Part shown: one piece after another, positions 6,631 through 10,038 of the stretch
How positions within the stretch are numbered: position 1 is the first letter of the stretch
Layout of the letters: each line of letters starts with the position of its first letter
NCBI GenBank assembly: GCA_002390675.1
Contig: DGPZ01000052.1
Location: 1-10,038, forward strand
Reading direction: 5' to 3'
DNA length: 10,038 nt
From: Deltaproteobacteria bacterium UBA4427
GTDB taxonomy: Bacteria; Myxococcota_A; UBA9160; UBA4427
The notes under the pieces: generated by a model
The model's database searches: none
What the model saw: only the letters and a program-made list of their open reading frames with translations
What the model was told of the DNA's origin: nothing
Program-made: the position numbers and the translations under genes

Positions 6631-7065
6631 ATGATGATCAGCGAAGCGGACCGCTCTGAAATTCAGGAACTGCTGTCGAGGTACTGTCACAGCATCGACG
6701 CAGCGCGGGGCGACCTCTGTGCGGGGCTCTTTACGGACGACGCGACTCTCGAGACGCCCGTCGGGACGGCGAAGGGCGGAGCGGCAATTCGCGCGTGGAT
6801 CGCCGAGCGGCTTGCTATGCGCCAGGAGGATATCCAGGTGCGGCATTCGATGTTGAGCACGCTGCTTGCGCCGCTCACTTTGGATGAGGTCCGTGTGCGA
6901 AGCACGCTGCTTTACACATGGGAAACGCTCGAGATTCCGCGGGAGGTCTCTGTGAAGTCGACGGTGATTTACGAGGATGTGGTTCGCCGGACATCTTCGG
7001 GATGGCGCTTTGCCTCGCGGCGGTGCGATACCCGCTTGCCGCTGGACGACGTCTACTTTCAATAG
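6628..7065 (+). CDS. SnoaL-like NTF2-fold protein
   Basis: The product (143-145 residues, depending on which of three consecutive ATGs is used) belongs to the SnoaL/NTF2-like superfamily of small alpha+beta cone proteins that include polyketide cyclases, ketosteroid isomerase and many dehydratase or binding proteins. The N-terminal helix EIQELLSRYCHSIDA with Y19, then LFTDDATLETPVG, then a helix with RAWIAERLA, and alternating strands to a closing RFASRRCD are typical. At the KSI general-base position it has T43 (LETPVG), not Asp, as in the other NTF2-like protein of this window, which has Ile. It is divergent from the quinoprotein and convergent with the sulfotransferase. Family assignment is solid; catalysis is unknown. 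Confidence 0.85.
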   Translation: MMMISEADRSEIQELLSRYCHSIDAARGDLCAGLFTDDATLETPVGTAKGGAAIRAWIAERLAMRQEDIQVRHSMLSTLLAPLTLDEVRVRSTLLYTWETLEIPREVSVKSTVIYEDVVRRTSSGWRFASRRCDTRLPLDDVYFQ

Positions 7066-7087
7066 CGCCTCGCGGTTGGCTCTCGTG

Positions 7088-8167
7088 TTAGGCGTCGTCC
7101 CGAGAGAACTGGTTCCCGGCTGAGGGGCGACTAATTTCGCGATCGAGCAGGACGAGGGCAGGGTGGCAATATGTTCGAAGGGTCTCTGCCTCTTGTGGAC
7201 TGGGGGTCGCTCGACCTGCCTTTCCCGGAGTGAGTAGCCCGACGGCTTCCTTCATCCACGCATCGTCTCCGGGGAGGTCGAAGAACTCGACGATATGCCG
7301 TAGTACGCTTTTGGGATCGGCCTGGAGGTCTTCGAACGAGACCTCTGAATACTGCTCAACCTCCAGCCGCTTCACCGACGCAAAGCCGCGAAGCACCATC
7401 TCATTCCAATCCCGAAGAAAGATTTCGAGGGGGACGTCGAGGTCGAAGAGGGATTGGAGCCGAGCGGACATGGGGCCGTCGTCGTTCAGATCGGTCTCGT
7501 CTAGATCTGCCCAACTCAAGCCGTCTTTCGTTGTTAGTCCGTAGTGCTGGAGCGCGAAGAGGCGCATGTGATTGTGCTGCTTCATCGAGCGGGCGACATC
7601 GAAGGGATCCCTATGGAGATGGAGGAAGCGCGCGTTCGGGAAGAGCTCCAATAATTCCGGGAGCTGGGCAAGGGTGCCACCACTGCGCTCAATCCATACG
7701 GTCTTGCCGGCTCTACGGGTCGCCCATTCGAAGAGCGTGCGAAGCTGCTCGCTTAGGAGACGCGTCGGCTGTTCGCTTGCGAAAGACACGAGCTCGTCAA
7801 AGGCGACCGTCGGATCGTCGAAGAGATTCGCGAGTGGCAGCAGGATAAGTTCGGGATAGACACCCTCGCGATAGTTTTTCGGATGGACGCCTGTCGGCGG
7901 ATGCTCCAGATCGAAAGTGATCTCCGGCGTCTTGAGATGACCGACGATCTTCTTGAACTCGCCGGTCGAGCGCAGCCCACAGTCGCAAATTTCTGCGAGT
8001 TCCGTCCCGCTGACCGGTCGCTCTCCGAATTTACGGACCGCGTCGAGTGCGACGAGGAACTCGGAGAGGACGGCGACGTGAGGATGAACGTCAAGCATCT
8101 TCGACAGGATGGTTGAGCCGCATCGGCCGGTGCCGATGATGAAGCGTGCGATGGGATCCGTGGGCAT
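7088..8167 (-). CDS. Sulfotransferase family protein
   Basis: This 359-residue protein should transfer a sulfonate group from PAPS to a hydroxyl or amine of a small molecule, lipid or glycan. The N-terminal 5'-phosphosulfate-binding loop is IIGTGRCGSTILSKML (residues 10-25, with R15, S18 and T19). The 3'-phosphate-binding segment is FLHLHRDPFDVARSM (181-195), with R186 and S194 as the expected contacts, preceded by WIERSGG (158-164). C-terminal EQYSEVSFEDLQADPKSVL and the following FFDLPGD are also characteristic of the family. It appears cytoplasmic; no signal peptide or membrane anchor is seen. The start at 8167 is supported by the motif spacing though the ribosome binding site is poor. Upstream lies an SDR fragment, so its promoter may have been altered by rearrangement. 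The acceptor is unknown. Confidence 0.9.
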   Translation of the reverse strand: MPTDPIARFIIGTGRCGSTILSKMLDVHPHVAVLSEFLVALDAVRKFGERPVSGTELAEICDCGLRSTGEFKKIVGHLKTPEITFDLEHPPTGVHPKNYREGVYPELILLPLANLFDDPTVAFDELVSFASEQPTRLLSEQLRTLFEWATRRAGKTVWIERSGGTLAQLPELLELFPNARFLHLHRDPFDVARSMKQHNHMRLFALQHYGLTTKDGLSWADLDETDLNDDGPMSARLQSLFDLDVPLEIFLRDWNEMVLRGFASVKRLEVEQYSEVSFEDLQADPKSVLRHIVEFFDLPGDDAWMKEAVGLLTPGKAGRATPSPQEAETLRTYCHPALVLLDREISRPSAGNQFSRDDA

Positions 8168-8200
8168 AGTCGAGATCTTAGTTCATACGGTAGAGAGATT

Positions 8201-8220
8201 CGTCTCCGTCTCCGTCTCCG
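8201..8220. repeat. CGTCTC hexanucleotide repeat, 3.3 copies
   Basis: Three perfect tandem copies of CGTCTC plus CG. Read on the plus strand in the SDR-remnant frame they encode VSVSVS, of which only the last VS aligns with the intact SDR. The repeat therefore sits at the left boundary of the fragment and may mark slippage at the junction. Confidence 0.8.
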
Positions 8221-8400
8221 CCTACGCCTCGAGCAAGTGGGCGGTTCGAGGCCTCACTAAATGCGCCGCGCTCGAACTCGGGCGCGACAATATTCGCGTG
8301 AACGCGGTCTGCCCTGCCGGAGGTTCGGACGAGATGATCGCACCCTGGCGCGATCCGAAGAGCAAGGACACGTCAGGCTATTCGGACAAGAGCGCGCTTT
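8202..8400 (+). pseudogene. Internal fragment of a second SDR, paralogue of the SDR at 1209
   Basis: From 8214 the plus strand encodes VSAYASSKWAVRGLTK, then LELGRDNIRVNAVCPAGG and DEMIAPW, the region from the SDR active-site Y-xxx-K onward. By hand alignment 32 of 45 residues are identical to residues 149-193 of the intact SDR, including the unusual VCPAGG. The Rossmann half, the catalytic Ser and the C-terminal strand are absent, and the frame ends at 8453 in unrelated sequence antisense to the cupin gene. It cannot be a working enzyme. DNA differences from the intact copy are spread mostly over third positions, so it is a diverged paralogue and not a recent duplicate. The exact right boundary is uncertain (similarity fades after about 8360). 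Confidence 0.85.
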
Positions 8401-8422
8401 CTTCGACGAGATTGACGCTGCG

Positions 8423-9154
8423 CTATTTCAGCTCCACGCTGAGTTCGCGGTAGGCGGTGGTCCCCACATTTTCGAGCGAGTAGTTCGGGGCTGCCTCTAG
8501 CCAGCGGCCACTCACGCTCGAACGTTGCTCTTCCTGACTCGACGGTTCACCACTCGCCTGCAGGGAGTGAATGCGTACCTTTCCGCCGTCAATCACGTAG
8601 ACGGCGGTATCAAGACAGTTTCGCGAGCGAGTGCACTCTCCGGGTTTCAGCGCAGTCTCGTAGACGCGAACCCGATCGTTCTCGAGCAGCATCACCGAGC
8701 CGGTTCGGGCCGGCATGCCGACGAGTGCGTCGCTGCGCGAGAACCCCACGCCTTCCTGCTCCGGGCGGCGCGCTCTTTTGACCTCGATCAGTGCCGCTGT
8801 GAACGTGTTCTCGCTGAGATTCGCATAACCGGGCGAGAGGAATCCGCTGCCTGGGATGTAGTTCACACTGTGCTCATAGCACCAGCCGCCCAGACTCTCG
8901 TCGAGGGTCTCACCAGCCTCGAGGCGCGATCGCCAGATATGGTCCTGTTCCTCATTCGCGTGATAGACCGCGCCCAACATCTCGGTCGTATGAAACAGGA
9001 CGTAGTCGAAGTCGTGATAGTGATGCCAAAAAGTCTCGCCCGCCGGAGTGTCAACTTGCCAGATCTTGATTTCGTCGTTCTCGAGCAGGAGGTGTTGGGC
9101 GACCGGCCCGAGCTCGACGCCCTCTGGAGCCGGTTCTCGATGATGATTAGGCAT
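8423..9154 (-). CDS. Two-domain cupin (bicupin) with degenerate second domain
   Basis: The 243-residue protein has two related halves. The first begins with LLENDEIKIWQVDTPAGE (23-40) and has H44, H45 and H47 in TFWHHYHDFDYV, a plausible metal site. The second begins LLENDRVRVYETALKPGE and continues CTRSRNCLDTAVYVIDGGKV; the His-rich motif 1 is replaced by RSRNCLD, so a second metal site is unlikely. The matching LLEND starts indicate an internal duplication. No signal peptide is seen. GGAGA lies six bases before the ATG. Its 3' end borders the SDR fragment and it is divergent from the sterol-desaturase-like gene. It may be a dioxygenase, an isomerase or a sensor; the substrate is unknown. 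Confidence 0.8.
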   Translation of the reverse strand: MPNHHREPAPEGVELGPVAQHLLLENDEIKIWQVDTPAGETFWHHYHDFDYVLFHTTEMLGAVYHANEEQDHIWRSRLEAGETLDESLGGWCYEHSVNYIPGSGFLSPGYANLSENTFTAALIEVKRARRPEQEGVGFSRSDALVGMPARTGSVMLLENDRVRVYETALKPGECTRSRNCLDTAVYVIDGGKVRIHSLQASGEPSSQEEQRSSVSGRWLEAAPNYSLENVGTTAYRELSVELK

Positions 9155-9340
9155 GTCTTATCTCCGTGACTTGATGCGAGTGCTTGATCTACGCTTTTCG
9201 CCCGATGGGGGATCTCGGAGTGTAGGGCGACAGGCATGCTGAAAGGTGTCTATTCTATTTGCTGGCGCTTCTAGTTCCAGGACCGGCAAAGCCTCGTAGG
9301 CTCCGCTCGGCTTCTGGGTTTGATCGAGGAAACCGAATTC
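9155..9340. promoter_or_regulatory. Divergent intergenic region with short inverted repeats
   Basis: This gap should hold the promoters of the bicupin and the hydroxylase gene. TCGCCC (9198-9203) and GGGCGA (9225-9230) form a 6-bp inverted repeat with a 21-base spacer. AGCCT and AGGCT (9290-9294 and 9298-9302) form a short palindrome around CGT. GAGGA at 9326-9330 is the probable ribosome binding site of the hydroxylase gene, ten bases from its ATG. No gene is seen. Confidence 0.3.
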
Positions 9341-10038
9341 ATGACGTTCGATTGGGTCGCGGGTCTTGTCTTTTTTACAGCATTAACGGCTTCAACTGCC
9401 ATGGGTCGCTATGTGGCCTTCAAGAGTCCCGCGCTCCGGGAGATGCGGGAGCGAAATTTCGAGGCGGACGGACCGAAGAAAAAGAAAAAGGCCTACCGCG
9501 ACGCGATTCGAATCAATAATCGGGTCGGCGCGACCCAGGCACTGACGTTCTATGCGCTTGTCCTGCCCTTTTTCGTCAGCTTAGAGTCGCTGCCCTGGTG
9601 GCGGTACATCGTCGACGTGGTCGCTGTTCTCGCGCTCTACGATCTCACCTACTACGGGGTTCACCGGTTCCTCTTTCACGGGAAACTGCTTCGCCAGATA
9701 CACGCTCTGCACCATCAGGCCAGAACACCGACTTACGTCGACTCTCTCTATGTTCATCCGGTCGAGACCCTGATCGGGCAGGGGCTCTTTCAAGGCTCCA
9801 TCGTGGTCGTCGCGCTGATTTCGGGTGGGCCGCTCAATGTCGTGGCCATGCTTGTGGCGACGCAGATCTTCATCAATGCCGGCACCCTGAATCACGTGTG
9901 GGTAGATCTTCCGCGCTTCCCGTATAAGTGGCTGGAATTTCTCACGACGGGACACGCGGCCCATCACGTCGACATGAATCAAGGAAACTATTGCCAGGTG
10001 ACCCTGCTCTTCGATTGGCTCTTCGGCACGTTTGAGAA
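9341..10038 (+). CDS. Fatty acid hydroxylase / sterol desaturase family protein, 3' end outside the window
   Basis: The frame from the ATG at 9341 is open to the window edge (232 codons seen). It encodes an integral membrane di-iron oxygenase of the fatty acid hydroxylase superfamily, which hydroxylates or desaturates lipids, sterols or carotenoids. The three histidine clusters are H108-RFLF-H113, H121-AL-HH (124-125) and H205-AA-HH (208-209), followed by the family's closing pattern NYCQVTLLFDWLFGTFE. Hydrophobic segments lie around 5-22, 64-80, 87-104 and 155-180. Family members usually end soon after the final FGT motif, so only a short tail is probably missing. Residues 46-50 are five lysines, probably in a cytosolic loop after the first membrane segment. 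It is divergent from the bicupin. Substrate unknown; a membrane-lipid or terpenoid role is inferred. Confidence 0.92.
   Translation, partial: MTFDWVAGLVFFTALTASTAMGRYVAFKSPALREMRERNFEADGPKKKKKAYRDAIRINNRVGATQALTFYALVLPFFVSLESLPWWRYIVDVVAVLALYDLTYYGVHRFLFHGKLLRQIHALHHQARTPTYVDSLYVHPVETLIGQGLFQGSIVVVALISGGPLNVVAMLVATQIFINAGTLNHVWVDLPRFPYKWLEFLTTGHAAHHVDMNQGNYCQVTLLFDWLFGTFE

Noticed and set aside
6428..6631. Plus-strand frame of 67 codons before the SnoaL-like gene
   Set aside because: It covers the divergent promoter, has no ribosome binding site at its start and no protein-like composition; only its last seven codons are of interest as a possible leader frame.
9259..9519. Plus-strand frame overlapping the hydroxylase start
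   Set aside because: It is out of frame with the clear histidine-cluster protein that begins at 9341.
1..10038. CRISPR array, insertion sequence or phage genes
   Set aside because: I found no regularly spaced repeats, no transposase or integrase motifs and no terminal inverted repeats with target duplications.

Overview
The window is bacterial DNA of moderately high GC, with clear Shine-Dalgarno sequences (AGGAG or GGAGA) in front of most genes. A secreted quinoprotein with a c-type haem motif points to a Gram-negative organism with a periplasm. The mix of Rieske oxygenase, SDR, NTF2-like, cupin, sulfotransferase and sterol-desaturase-type genes resembles accessory catabolic or lipid-modification regions of metabolically versatile environmental proteobacteria or myxobacteria-like lineages. 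That placement is inference; nothing here fixes a genus. I found no rRNA, tRNA, CRISPR array or intact mobile element.

Layout, left to right. Positions 1-1044 (minus strand): a KshA-like Rieske oxygenase followed by the first codons of a further gene that leaves the window. 1209-1991 (plus): an NAD-type short-chain dehydrogenase, divergent from the oxygenase. 2059-2451 (minus): a ketosteroid-isomerase-like NTF2-fold protein whose general-base Asp is replaced. 2452-4013: a decay zone with a GTP cyclohydrolase II cut off after its zinc-binding motif and a frameshifted oxidoreductase-like remnant. 4014-4520 (plus): a single-domain cupin. 4583-6439 (minus): a cytochrome c-PQQ beta-propeller dehydrogenase of the polyvinyl-alcohol dehydrogenase type. 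6628-7065 (plus): a SnoaL/NTF2-like protein behind a tandemly duplicated ribosome binding site. 7088-8167 (minus): a sulfotransferase. 8202-8400 (plus): an internal fragment of a second SDR, paralogous to the intact one. 8423-9154 (minus): a two-domain cupin with a degenerate second half. 9341 to the right edge (plus): a fatty acid hydroxylase/sterol desaturase family membrane protein, cut by the window end.

The genes are mostly single units that alternate in strand, with divergent intergenic regions carrying short inverted repeats, and not one long operon. A Rieske oxygenase, an SDR, a KSI-like protein and a sterol-desaturase-like protein together suggest oxidation and remodelling of an alicyclic or steroid/terpenoid-like substrate. 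The PQQ dehydrogenase would oxidise an alcohol in the periplasm and the sulfotransferase could conjugate a hydroxyl. This pathway reading is inference from families only. The three broken genes show that the locus has been rearranged.
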